The notes beneath the pieces are model-generated. The model had not been told where the DNA came from. It did not search any database and saw nothing but the letters and a program-made list of their open reading frames with translations. Shown in pieces: positions 1-5,578 of a DNA stretch of 5,578 nt. Made by a program: the position numbers and the translations under genes. Within the stretch, counting starts at the first letter, position 1, and each line of letters begins with the position of its first letter. The DNA comes from Actinomycetota bacterium (GTDB lineage: Bacteria > Actinomycetota > Thermoleophilia > Solirubrobacterales > Solirubrobacteraceae), in the NCBI GenBank assembly GCA_019348575.1, contig JAHWJE010000137.1, forward strand, positions 1-5,578, read 5' to 3'.

Positions 1-1
1 C

Positions 2-1237
2 TTCGGTGCGATGGCTACGAGGGCCCGGCTGGCGCTGTCGCGCTTAACGGGGCTGTATATGATCGAGCGCATCGAGCGGGGGGCGGGTGGGTCCAAATCC
101 GAGCCGCTGAAGTTCGACTTCAAGGCGCCGGCGCGCAGCGGGCGCGTCGTCTTCGAGATGACGGGCGGGCGGATCGAGGTGGGCGATCCGCCGAAGGTCC
201 TGCTCGAGGACGCCGAGCTGTGGCTCGAGCGCGGCGAGCACGTCTCGCTCGTCGGCCCCAACGGCGCCGGCAAGACGACGCTGATCGACACGCTCGCCGG
301 GATCCGACCGCTCGCCGCGGGCAGGCTCTCGACCGGGCACAACGTCAAGCTCGGCCATCTGTCGCAGCACGCCGACGAGATCGGCCGCGGCGCGGGCGGC
401 CGCGCGCGCACGGTCATCGAGGCCTGCGGGATCCACACCGGCCTGCCGCCGCAGAAGGCGCGCGCGCTGCTCGGGCGCTTCCTGTTCAGCGGCGAGGACG
501 CCGAGAAGCCGCTCGACGGCCTGAGCGGCGGCGAGCGCCGGCGGCTGTCGCTCGCGATCCTCGTCGCGTCGGGCGCCAACGTGCTGATCCTCGACGAGCC
601 GACGAACCACCTGGACCTCGAGAGCCGCGAGGCGCTCGAGGACGCCCTGCTCGCCTTCGAGGGCGCGCTGCTGCTCGTCTCGCACGATCGCGCGCTGCTG
701 GAGGCCGTCGGGACCCGCACGGTCGCCGTGCTCGACGGGACGCTGCGCTCCTACGACGGCGGCTGGCAGGAGTACGTGCGCGTACGCGAGGAGCGGCGTC
801 TTGCCGAGCGGGCGCCGAAGAAGGCCAAGCCGCCCGCGCCCCCGAAGCCCCTCGCCGCCGCGGCATCGAAGCCCAGGCCCAAGCCGCAGCCCGAGGCCGG
901 GCCGAAGGGCAAGCCGAAGTCGACGGCGCAGGCGGCCGGCGCCAACTGCGCCGGCGAGCGGCTTGCCGCCGCGACGGCCGCAGCCGTCGTCGACGGCGCC
1001 AGCGCCAACGGCGGCTCGCGACCCGCCGCAGTGTCGAAGAACGCGCGCCGGCGCATCCGCGAGCTCGAACGCGAGATCGAGCAGGCCGAGGAGGCGCTGA
1101 AGCAGCTCGAAGCCGAGCTCGCCGAGCCCTCCGCGTGGTCGACCCCCGAGCGCACGGCGCAGTCGAGCGAGCGCCACGCGGCCGCCAAGCGCGCGGTCGA
1201 GGAGGCGTTCGCGCGCTGGGAGGTCGCCGTCTCGTAA
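2..1237 (+). CDS. ABC-F family ATPase, Uup-like, 5'-partial (second ABC domain and C-terminal coiled coil)
   Basis: This is a soluble ATPase of the ABC-F type. The family has no membrane domain, and many members act at the ribosome. Counting from the ATG at 11, I see Walker A GPNGAGKTT (82-90), a Q-loop Gln at 119, signature LSGGERRRL (171-179), Walker B VLILDEPTNHLD (191-202) and the H-loop SHDR (224-227). The LSGGE and DEPTNHLDL forms are typical of ABC-F proteins. ABC-F proteins have two ABC domains, and only the second is here. Residues before the ATG read in frame, and the stretch GAMATRARLALSRL resembles the inter-domain linker, so the ATG at 11 is probably an internal Met and the gene starts before the window. 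Residues about 259-340 form a Lys/Pro/Ala-rich low-complexity linker. Residues about 342-405 are a charged heptad-like segment resembling the Uup C-terminal domain, which binds DNA in E. coli Uup. The exact subfamily is uncertain without the N-terminal half. Confidence 0.9.
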   Translation, partial: FGAMATRARLALSRLTGLYMIERIERGAGGSKSEPLKFDFKAPARSGRVVFEMTGGRIEVGDPPKVLLEDAELWLERGEHVSLVGPNGAGKTTLIDTLAGIRPLAAGRLSTGHNVKLGHLSQHADEIGRGAGGRARTVIEACGIHTGLPPQKARALLGRFLFSGEDAEKPLDGLSGGERRRLSLAILVASGANVLILDEPTNHLDLESREALEDALLAFEGALLLVSHDRALLEAVGTRTVAVLDGTLRSYDGGWQEYVRVREERRLAERAPKKAKPPAPPKPLAAAASKPRPKPQPEAGPKGKPKSTAQAAGANCAGERLAAATAAAVVDGASANGGSRPAAVSKNARRRIRELEREIEQAEEALKQLEAELAEPSAWSTPERTAQSSERHAAAKRAVEEAFARWEVAVS

Positions 1238-1313
1238 TCGTCGCGGTTCGTGGCGAAGGTGCTGCGAATCGCGCTGCACGGGTGCCACGACTGCTCGCGG
1301 TTCTGGCAGGTCC

Positions 1314-1353
1314 TGCGGCGAGGCCGCATGCTTCCACCGGTCAAGCGCGGTGG
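1314..1353 (+). terminator. Tandem GC-rich hairpins after the ABC-F gene (possible terminator)
   Basis: Two perfect inverted repeats lie 77-116 bases after the ABC-F stop. The first is TGCGGC-GAG-GCCGCA at 1314-1328 (6-bp stem, 3-base loop). The second is CCACCG-8 bases-CGGTGG at 1334-1353. A shorter palindrome, GCAGG-T-CCTGC, sits at 1306-1316 and competes with the first stem. No T-run follows, so this is not a classical intrinsic terminator, although high-GC actinobacteria can have terminators lacking one. The region between the two genes must separate or control them, and these are its strongest structures. In a GC-rich genome, stems this short also arise by chance. Confidence 0.3.
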
Positions 1354-1396
1354 TGACACAATAATCGCACGTCAGCGGCTGCTACACGTTCGGTTC

Positions 1397-1426
1397 TTGT
1401 CACAACACGCAACGGGCAGCTCTAGG
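1397..1426 (+). promoter_or_regulatory. Weak candidate promoter upstream of the dihydrolase-OAT fusion
   Basis: TTGTCA at 1397-1402 matches five of six bases of the sigma-70 -35 consensus. With an 18-base spacer, TCTAGG at 1421-1426 is only a poor -10 match (three of six). An alternative -10 is the AT-rich AATAAT at 1360-1365 (five of six), but it has no convincing -35 at the right distance. The 220-base gap before the fusion gene is where its promoter should be. Which element is used cannot be settled from sequence alone. Confidence 0.2.
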
Positions 1427-1457
1427 CGAACGCAGCCGCGTGGGCCACCATCCAGGC

Positions 1458-3533
1458 ATGACCCAAGAGCTCGCCTGGGGCCGGCGCTACCTCATGTGCC
1501 CGCCGACGCACTTCGACGTCTCCTACTCGATCAACCCGTGGATGGATGTCGCGGTGAAGGTCGACCGCGAGCGCGCGCAGCGCCAGTGGGACGCCCTCGT
1601 CACGACGCTGCGTGACGCCGGCGCCCAGGTGCAGACGCTCGCGCCGCAGCCGTCGCTCCCGGACCTCGTCTTCACCGCCAACCTCGGCATCGTCGACGGC
1701 GACACGTTCATCGCGGCCCGCATGCGCCATCGCGAGCGCCAGGACGAGCCCGCCCGCGCCGAGGCCTGGTTTCGCGAGCACGGCTACGACGTGCGGCGCC
1801 TGAGCGACGACGTCGTCCAGGAGGGCGCGGGCGACGCGCTGCCCTTCGAGGGCACGCTGATCGCCGGCTACCGCACGCGCTCGTCGGCCTCCTCCTACGT
1901 CGAGATCGCGCGCCTGACCGACGCGCGGATCCTGCCGGTCGAGCTCGTCGACGAGCGCTTCTACCACGTCGACATCGTCTTCTGCCCGCTCGACGCGCGC
2001 AGCGCGCTGCTCGCGCCGTCCAAGCTCGACGCCGAGGGCAGCCGCCTCGTCCAGGAGCTCGTGCCCGACCCGATCCTGCTCACCGACGAGGAGGCCGCGG
2101 CGTTCTGCGCGAACGCCGTCGTCGTCGGCCGCACCGTGGTCATGCCGGCGTGCTCAGCGCGGCTGGACGGCGAGCTGCGCAGCCGCGGCTTCACGCCGGT
2201 CGTCGTCGACGTCTCGGAGTTCCTGAAGGCCGGCGGGGGCCCGCGCTGCCTGACGCTCGCGCTCGACGTGAAGCTCTCCCGCCAGGACGCCGCGGCGCTC
2301 GCAGACCGCTACACGGCGCACAACTACCACCCGCTGCCGGTGACGGTGACCTACGCCGAGGGCTCGTGGGTGCACGACGACCGCGGGCGGCGCTACCTGG
2401 ACGCGCTCAGCGCCTACAGCGCGCTGAACTTCGGCCATCGCCACCCGCGGCTCGTCGGCGCCGCCGTCGAGCAGCTCGGACGCGTGACGCTCACGAGCCG
2501 CGCGTTCTCCAACGACCAGCTCGGGCCGTTCGCGCGCGACCTCGCCGCGCTCACGGGCAAGGAGCGGGTGCTGCCGATGAACACCGGCGCCGAGGCCGTC
2601 GAGACCGCGATCAAGGCCGCGCGCAAGTGGGGCACCGAGGTCAAGGGCGTGGCGCCCGGCCGCGCGACGATCATCGTCTGCGACGGCAACTTCCACGGGC
2701 GCACGACGACGATCGTCTCGTTCTCCGGCGACCCGGTCGCGCGCGACGGCTTCGGCCCGTTCACGCCCGGCTTCGCCAGCGTCCCGTTCGGCGACGAGGC
2801 CGCGCTGGAGGCGGCGCTGCGCGAGCACGGCGACGACGTCGTGGCCTTCCTCGTCGAGCCGATCCAGGGGGAGGCGGGCGTGATCGTCCCGCCCGACGGC
2901 TACCTGCGCGCCGCGCGCCGCCTGTGCAGCGCGCACGACGTGCTGCTGATCGCCGACGAGATCCAGTCGGGGCTGGGCCGCACGGGGCGCACGTTCGCCT
3001 GCGATCACGAGGCCGTCGTGCCCGATCTCTACGTCCTCGGCAAGGCACTCGGCGGCGGGATCGTCGCGCTGTCGGCGATCGCCGGCGACGACGGCGTGCT
3101 CGGAGTCTTCGCGCCCGGCACGCACGGCTCGACGTTCGGCGGCAACCCGCTCGCCTGCGCCGTCGGCCGCGCGGTGCTCGAGCTGCTCGCCTCCGGTGAG
3201 CCGCAGGCGAGCGCGGCGCGGCAGGGCAGCCGGCTGCGCGCAGCGCTCGACGCGGCCGCGCCGGCGGCGCTGAGCGCGATCCGGTCGCGCGGGCTGTGGT
3301 TCGGCCTGGACCTGCACGCCGGTCACGGCAGCGCCCGGCAGGCGTGTGAGCGGCTGCTCGCCGCAGGCGTCCTGGCGAAGGACACGCACGAGCAGACGGT
3401 GCGGCTGGCGCCACCGCTGACGATCACCGCCGCCGAGCTGGACTGGCTGATCGAGCGGTTGCTCGACACGCTCGCGGTCGGCGAGCCGTTGCGGCTCGCG
3501 CCGGCGCCGCAGCCGTCATCGTTCGCGGCATAG
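1458..3533 (+). CDS. Fused arginine dihydrolase-like domain and ornithine aminotransferase
   Basis: Predicted cytoplasmic bifunctional enzyme of 691 aa. The proposed route is arginine to ornithine plus ammonia and CO2, then ornithine to glutamate-5-semialdehyde/P5C. Residues count from the ATG. Residues 1 to about 270 have the amidinotransferase/dihydrolase fold: LMCPPTHFDV and INPWM near the N-terminus, PDLVFTAN (68-75), EGAGDAL (Glu122), FYHVD (His170), and Cys264 in GGGPRCLTL as the expected nucleophile. This pattern recalls cyanobacterial ArgZ/AgrE; the Asn of FTAN is reported there to favour dihydrolase over deiminase chemistry. Residues about 280-680 are a full-length class III PLP aminotransferase: NYHPLPV, LSAYSALNFGH, NTGAEAVETAIK, EPIQGEAG, Asp500 and Gln503 in ADEIQSG, PLP-Lys529 in LGKALGGG, and Arg649 in RLAPPL. 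Homologues usually begin just before the LMCPP motif, favouring ATG 1458. An in-frame GTG at 1440 would add six residues. Neither start has a good RBS. The domains are confident; dihydrolase rather than deiminase or DDAH activity is inferred from motifs and the ornithine-using partner. Confidence 0.93.
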   Translation: MTQELAWGRRYLMCPPTHFDVSYSINPWMDVAVKVDRERAQRQWDALVTTLRDAGAQVQTLAPQPSLPDLVFTANLGIVDGDTFIAARMRHRERQDEPARAEAWFREHGYDVRRLSDDVVQEGAGDALPFEGTLIAGYRTRSSASSYVEIARLTDARILPVELVDERFYHVDIVFCPLDARSALLAPSKLDAEGSRLVQELVPDPILLTDEEAAAFCANAVVVGRTVVMPACSARLDGELRSRGFTPVVVDVSEFLKAGGGPRCLTLALDVKLSRQDAAALADRYTAHNYHPLPVTVTYAEGSWVHDDRGRRYLDALSAYSALNFGHRHPRLVGAAVEQLGRVTLTSRAFSNDQLGPFARDLAALTGKERVLPMNTGAEAVETAIKAARKWGTEVKGVAPGRATIIVCDGNFHGRTTTIVSFSGDPVARDGFGPFTPGFASVPFGDEAALEAALREHGDDVVAFLVEPIQGEAGVIVPPDGYLRAARRLCSAHDVLLIADEIQSGLGRTGRTFACDHEAVVPDLYVLGKALGGGIVALSAIAGDDGVLGVFAPGTHGSTFGGNPLACAVGRAVLELLASGEPQASAARQGSRLRAALDAAAPAALSAIRSRGLWFGLDLHAGHGSARQACERLLAAGVLAKDTHEQTVRLAPPLTITAAELDWLIERLLDTLAVGEPLRLAPAPQPSSFAA

Positions 3534-3967
3534 ACGAGATCGACCGCCGCATCGTCGCCGAGCTGCTCGAGGACGGCAGGCTGAGCCTGGCGGAGCTCGG
3601 CGAGCGCGTAAGCCTCTCGTCGCCGGCGGTCAAGCGCCGCGTCGACCGGCTGCGCGAGACCGGCGTCATCACGGGCTTCACCGCGATCGTCGACCCGGCC
3701 GCGCTCGGCCAGCGCACCGAGGCGTTCGTCGAGATCCACTGCGTCGCGAACATGAGCCCGATGGCGCTGCGCGAGCGGCTCGCGGGGGAGCCCGAGATCA
3801 TCGCGGCGTACACCGTCACCGGCGAGGCGGACGCGCTCGTGCAGGTGCGCGCAAACGACGTCGCCCATCTCGAGACGGCGCTCGAGCGGATCCGCACCGA
3901 CCCCGGCATCGCGCGCACGAAGACGATCATCGTGCTCAGCCGGCTGATCGCGCGCGGCGAGCCCTGA
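3530..3967 (+). CDS. Lrp/AsnC family transcriptional regulator with apparent ATA start
   Basis: The frame encodes 145 residues matching a whole Lrp/AsnC protein, which is usually about 140-165 aa. Residues 2-8 (DEIDRRI) are the usual family N-terminus. Residues 19-41 form the helix-turn-helix (AELGERVSLSSPAVKRRVDRL), followed by the GVI-TGF wing. Residues about 64-140 form the RAM effector-binding domain, with VTGEADALVQV at 96-106. The family binds DNA as dimers or octamers and responds to amino acids. The expected first codon is ATA at 3530-3532, overlapping the TAG stop of the fusion gene as ATAG. There is no in-frame ATG, GTG or TTG from 3200 to 3751. The first, ATG 3752, would delete the whole DNA-binding domain. 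No Shine-Dalgarno sequence precedes ATA, so coupled re-initiation after the fusion gene is likely if the gene is expressed. Alternatives are a -1 frameshift fusion, an in-frame CTG start, a recently broken start, or a base error. Its position suggests local control of arginine or ornithine catabolism (inference). Confidence 0.85.
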   Translation: MDEIDRRIVAELLEDGRLSLAELGERVSLSSPAVKRRVDRLRETGVITGFTAIVDPAALGQRTEAFVEIHCVANMSPMALRERLAGEPEIIAAYTVTGEADALVQVRANDVAHLETALERIRTDPGIARTKTIIVLSRLIARGEP

Positions 3968-4010
3968 TGCGGCCACTGTGAGCAAGCGCACGATCAGCGA
4001 CCAGTGGGCT

Positions 4011-4025
4011 GGGGACACTGTTCCC
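4011..4025. promoter_or_regulatory. Imperfect 15-bp palindrome next to the kinase start
   Basis: GGGGACACTGTTCCC is an inverted repeat of 7-base arms (six of seven pairs, with a G/T mismatch) around a central C. It ends directly before the in-frame GTG at 4026. The left arm also supplies GGGGA, about 10 bases before that GTG, so the same bases could act as a ribosome site that a hairpin or bound protein would mask. It could be an operator, an RNA switch at the start codon, or chance. Confidence 0.25.
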
Positions 4026-4430
4026 GTGATCGCGCAGCTGCACCGGTCGATGGTGGCGGTCCCGGCTTCGGTTCCGGCATTGCGCCGCGCGGTCGCCGCC
4101 TTCGCGCGGTCGGCAGGCATTGGCGAGCCGCTGCTGTCCGCGGTCAAGCTCGCGGTCTCCGAGGCGGTGACGAACGCGGTGCTGCACGCCTATGTCGGGC
4201 GGCGACCCGGCCCCGTGCACGTGGCGGCGTGGCTGGAGGACGACTGCCTCGTCGTCGAGGTCTCCGACGAGGGCGGCGGGATGATGCCGCGCCTGGACAG
4301 CCCCGGGCTCGGCGTCGGGCTGCCGTTCATCGCCGACACCGCCGACGCGCTGGACATCTCGAGCTCGCCGCACGGCGGCACCCAGCTGCGGATGTCCTTC
4401 GCGCTGCGCGCTCCGCAACCTTGCGCTTGA
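4026..4430 (+). CDS. RsbW-like ATP-binding protein (anti-sigma factor/serine kinase type, HATPase_c_2)
   Basis: Small soluble GHKL-fold ATPase of the RsbW/SpoIIAB type. Family members bind sigma factors or phosphorylate anti-sigma-antagonist (STAS) proteins. Counting from this GTG (134 aa), the N-box is VKLAVSEAVTNAVLHAY (40-56, with Glu46 and Asn50). The G1 box is VSDEGGGM (79-86, with Asp81), and the G2 region is GLGVGLPFI (94-102). The C-terminal GGTQLRMSF is also typical. The length fits the family. The alternative GTG at 3978 adds 16 residues that resemble nothing conserved and lacks an RBS. GTG 4026 has GGGGA about 10 bases upstream, so I prefer it; ATG 4050 is also in frame. The gap after the Lrp stop is 10 or 58 bases depending on the start, so co-transcription is possible. 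No sigma factor or STAS partner is visible in the window, so the target is unknown. Confidence 0.85.
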   Translation: MIAQLHRSMVAVPASVPALRRAVAAFARSAGIGEPLLSAVKLAVSEAVTNAVLHAYVGRRPGPVHVAAWLEDDCLVVEVSDEGGGMMPRLDSPGLGVGLPFIADTADALDISSSPHGGTQLRMSFALRAPQPCA

Positions 4431-4455
4431 GTCGCAACCGCGCGCGCGTTAGCTT
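4414..4455 (+). promoter_or_regulatory. Candidate promoter with CGCAA repeats before the LVIVD-repeat gene
   Basis: TTGAGT at 4427-4432 and TAGCTT at 4450-4455 are separated by 17 bases and give a moderate -35 and a weak -10. Transcription would then start around 4461-4463, only a few bases before ATG 4466, giving a near-leaderless message. This would fit the lack of an RBS there. Around the -35 lie CGCAA (4414-4418), its inverse TTGCG (4421-4425), and CGCAA again (4433-4437). CGCAACC is also a direct repeat (4414-4420 and 4433-4439). This could be an operator or a small hairpin after the kinase stop. The matches are short. Confidence 0.25.
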
Positions 4456-4465
4456 TCCGCGCCCG

Positions 4466-5578
4466 ATGTCACGCCGACTCCTACTCTGCAGCGTGCTGCT
4501 GCTTGCCGCGCTCACCGCGGTCCTGCCGACCGCGACGGGCGGCGCGCACCCAGGCGAGGCCCACGACGTCGCCCAGTCGCCTGCCGTCGGCGGCAAGGGT
4601 CTCTTCGCGAACCTGGCCGGCGCTCGCCAGGCGAACGCCGCCGCGGCGCTCACGCGCGTTGCGACACCGCGCCAGGCGCCGACTCCCGCCGGCCCGTGCA
4701 CGGACGCGGCGGCGAAGTCGATGCCGGTCGGCGACGGCCACCGCCACGACGACATCGCCTCGCACGCGTTCGCCTGCCGGATGCAGCAGGTCGCGTTCCT
4801 TCCGCTCACCGAGCAGCTCAAGGACCGCCCGAACGTGATCCTCGGCGAGATGGACGTCAAGGCCGACATCGCCGCGGTCGCGATCACGTATCCGCAGGCC
4901 GGCGTGCTGTTCTTCGACGTCTCCGATCCGTCGCAGCCGAGGTTCCTCTCGCGCTACGACGCGACGGAGTGCGACCAGCTGCTGATGGACATCAACTGCG
5001 GCGCGTTCGTCGACCTCGCCGCGGACGGCAGGACGGCCTACCTGTCGATCCAGAAGCTCACGCTGCTGCCGACGCTGCCGCTGGACCCCAACGCGCTCAA
5101 CCAGGCGGGCCCGGGCGTCGACGTGATCGACCTCGCCAATCCGCGCAAGCCCGTCCGCACCCAGTTCTACCCGATCGCCGGACTGGGCGGCGTGCACACC
5201 GTGCGCTCGCACACGATCCCGAGCGGCCCGTCGAGCGCCGACAAGCCGCGCGCGCCCGGCGAGTACGTCATCTCCAACCAGAACGGCGTCGGGATCGACA
5301 TCGCGAAGGTCACGAAGGTCGCCGGCAAGCGCTTCCTGACGACGGTGCGCAACCTCCAAAGCCGCGACCTCACGGCGACGATCGTCAACAACGAGGTCCA
5401 CGACACCTTCATCCAGAACGATCCGCTCGACGGCCGCACCTACCTCTACAACGCCGCCGGCTTCGCGACGGGCTTCAGCGTCTACGACATCACCGACCCG
5501 TCTCGCTTCAAGCAGGTCGCCGAGTGGGACCTCACGCCCGAGTGCGACGAGGACTGGTACTCGCACACGATCGACGTC
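4466..5578 (+). CDS. Secreted LVIVD-repeat (beta-propeller-like) protein, 3'-partial
   Basis: The frame is open from ATG 4466 to the window end (371 codons seen, no stop), so the C-terminus is missing. Residues 1 to about 27 are a Sec signal peptide: SRR, then a leucine-rich hydrophobic core (5-20), with likely cleavage near the PTATGGA segment. Cys8 is too early for a lipobox. Residues about 28-85 are Ala/Pro-rich and probably disordered. After this come repeats of the LVIVD type, each a short strand pattern ending in D-hydrophobic-D/S-x-P: VLFFDVSDPSQPRFLSRYD (147-165), VDVIDLANPRKPVRTQF (218-234) and FSVYDITDPSRFKQVAEWD (337-355). LVIVD repeats are found in extracellular bacterial and archaeal proteins and are thought to form beta-propellers. 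The mature part seen has five cysteines (78, 104, 169, 178, 360), which could form disulfides. No catalytic motif is visible, so its function is unknown. ATG 4466 is chosen because it begins a complete signal peptide; no RBS precedes it. Confidence 0.85.
   Translation, partial: MSRRLLLCSVLLLAALTAVLPTATGGAHPGEAHDVAQSPAVGGKGLFANLAGARQANAAAALTRVATPRQAPTPAGPCTDAAAKSMPVGDGHRHDDIASHAFACRMQQVAFLPLTEQLKDRPNVILGEMDVKADIAAVAITYPQAGVLFFDVSDPSQPRFLSRYDATECDQLLMDINCGAFVDLAADGRTAYLSIQKLTLLPTLPLDPNALNQAGPGVDVIDLANPRKPVRTQFYPIAGLGGVHTVRSHTIPSGPSSADKPRAPGEYVISNQNGVGIDIAKVTKVAGKRFLTTVRNLQSRDLTATIVNNEVHDTFIQNDPLDGRTYLYNAAGFATGFSVYDITDPSRFKQVAEWDLTPECDEDWYSHTIDV

Noticed and set aside
44..1288. Long open frame on the - strand opposite the ABC-F gene
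   Set aside because: It is Arg/Leu/Ala-rich with no recognisable motif, and the + strand carries all the ABC ATPase motifs. Long antisense frames are expected at this GC content.
1250..1615. Small + strand gene across the gap after the ABC-F gene
   Set aside because: It has no recognisable domain and runs about 160 bases into the fusion gene in another frame, with Arg-rich shadow composition there.
2150..3199. + strand frame inside the aminotransferase region
   Set aside because: It is an Arg-rich shadow of the fusion gene in another frame. It shares the Lrp frame but is separated from it by a stop at 3197-3199.
2154..3389. Long open frame on the - strand opposite the aminotransferase domain
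   Set aside because: It has low-complexity Arg/Ala/Val composition and no domain signal, and the opposite strand has a complete OAT with catalytic residues.
3752..3967. A short 71-aa gene starting at ATG 3752
   Set aside because: It would be only the second half of an Lrp/AsnC protein. The helix-turn-helix and N-terminus are encoded in the same frame directly upstream from 3530.
4426..4446. HspR-type HAIR operator (CTTGAGT-N7-ACTCAAG)
   Set aside because: CTTGAGT is present at 4426-4432, but the matching half at 4440-4446 is GCGCGCG, so only half the site exists.
4481..5566. Long open frame on the - strand opposite the secreted protein gene
   Set aside because: It has no signal peptide or motif, while the + strand shows a signal peptide and LVIVD-type repeats.
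1..5578. CRISPR arrays, tRNA or rRNA genes, insertion sequences
   Set aside because: I saw no regularly spaced repeats, no tRNA or rRNA motifs, and no transposase domains or terminal repeats. The window is almost fully occupied by ordinary protein genes.

Overview
This is a very GC-rich window with strong G/C preference at third codon positions. All five genes I can support lie on the + strand and are tightly packed. The codon use, GTG starts, scarcity of strong Shine-Dalgarno sites, an RsbW-type kinase and LVIVD-repeat secreted proteins suggest a high-GC actinobacterium, possibly of the Thermoleophilia/Solirubrobacterales type. That placement is inferred from style and gene content, not from a marker gene.

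Layout: (1) 2-1237 is the 3' part of an ABC-F ATPase (Uup-like) whose N-terminal half lies outside the window. It ends in a Lys/Pro/Ala-rich linker and a coiled-coil tail. (2) 1238-1457 is a 220-base gap with GC-rich hairpins and at best a weak promoter. (3) 1458-3533 is one long gene fusing an arginine dihydrolase-like (amidinotransferase-fold) domain to a complete ornithine aminotransferase. (4) 3530-3967 is an Lrp/AsnC regulator in the -1 frame relative to the fusion gene. It overlaps the fusion stop by 3 bases and has no ATG, GTG or TTG at its expected start. (5) 4026-4430 (or from 3978) is a small RsbW-like ATP-binding protein. (6) 4466 to the window end is the N-terminal part of a secreted LVIVD-repeat (beta-propeller-like) protein, which continues past the window.

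The core of the window is an arginine-catabolism unit. The fusion could take arginine to ornithine and ammonia in its first domain, then transaminate ornithine to glutamate-5-semialdehyde/P5C in its second. The adjoining Lrp-type protein is the natural candidate for an arginine- or ornithine-responsive regulator. From memory, Mycobacterium tuberculosis keeps similar components as neighbouring separate genes (Rv2323c, rocD1/rocD2 and the AsnC-type Rv2324). The RsbW-like gene follows closely and may be co-transcribed, but nothing in it points to arginine metabolism. The ABC-F gene and the secreted protein look like unrelated neighbours.

The two points most worth checking are the dihydrolase-OAT fusion and the non-canonical start of the Lrp gene, where ATA overlaps the upstream TAG as ATAG.
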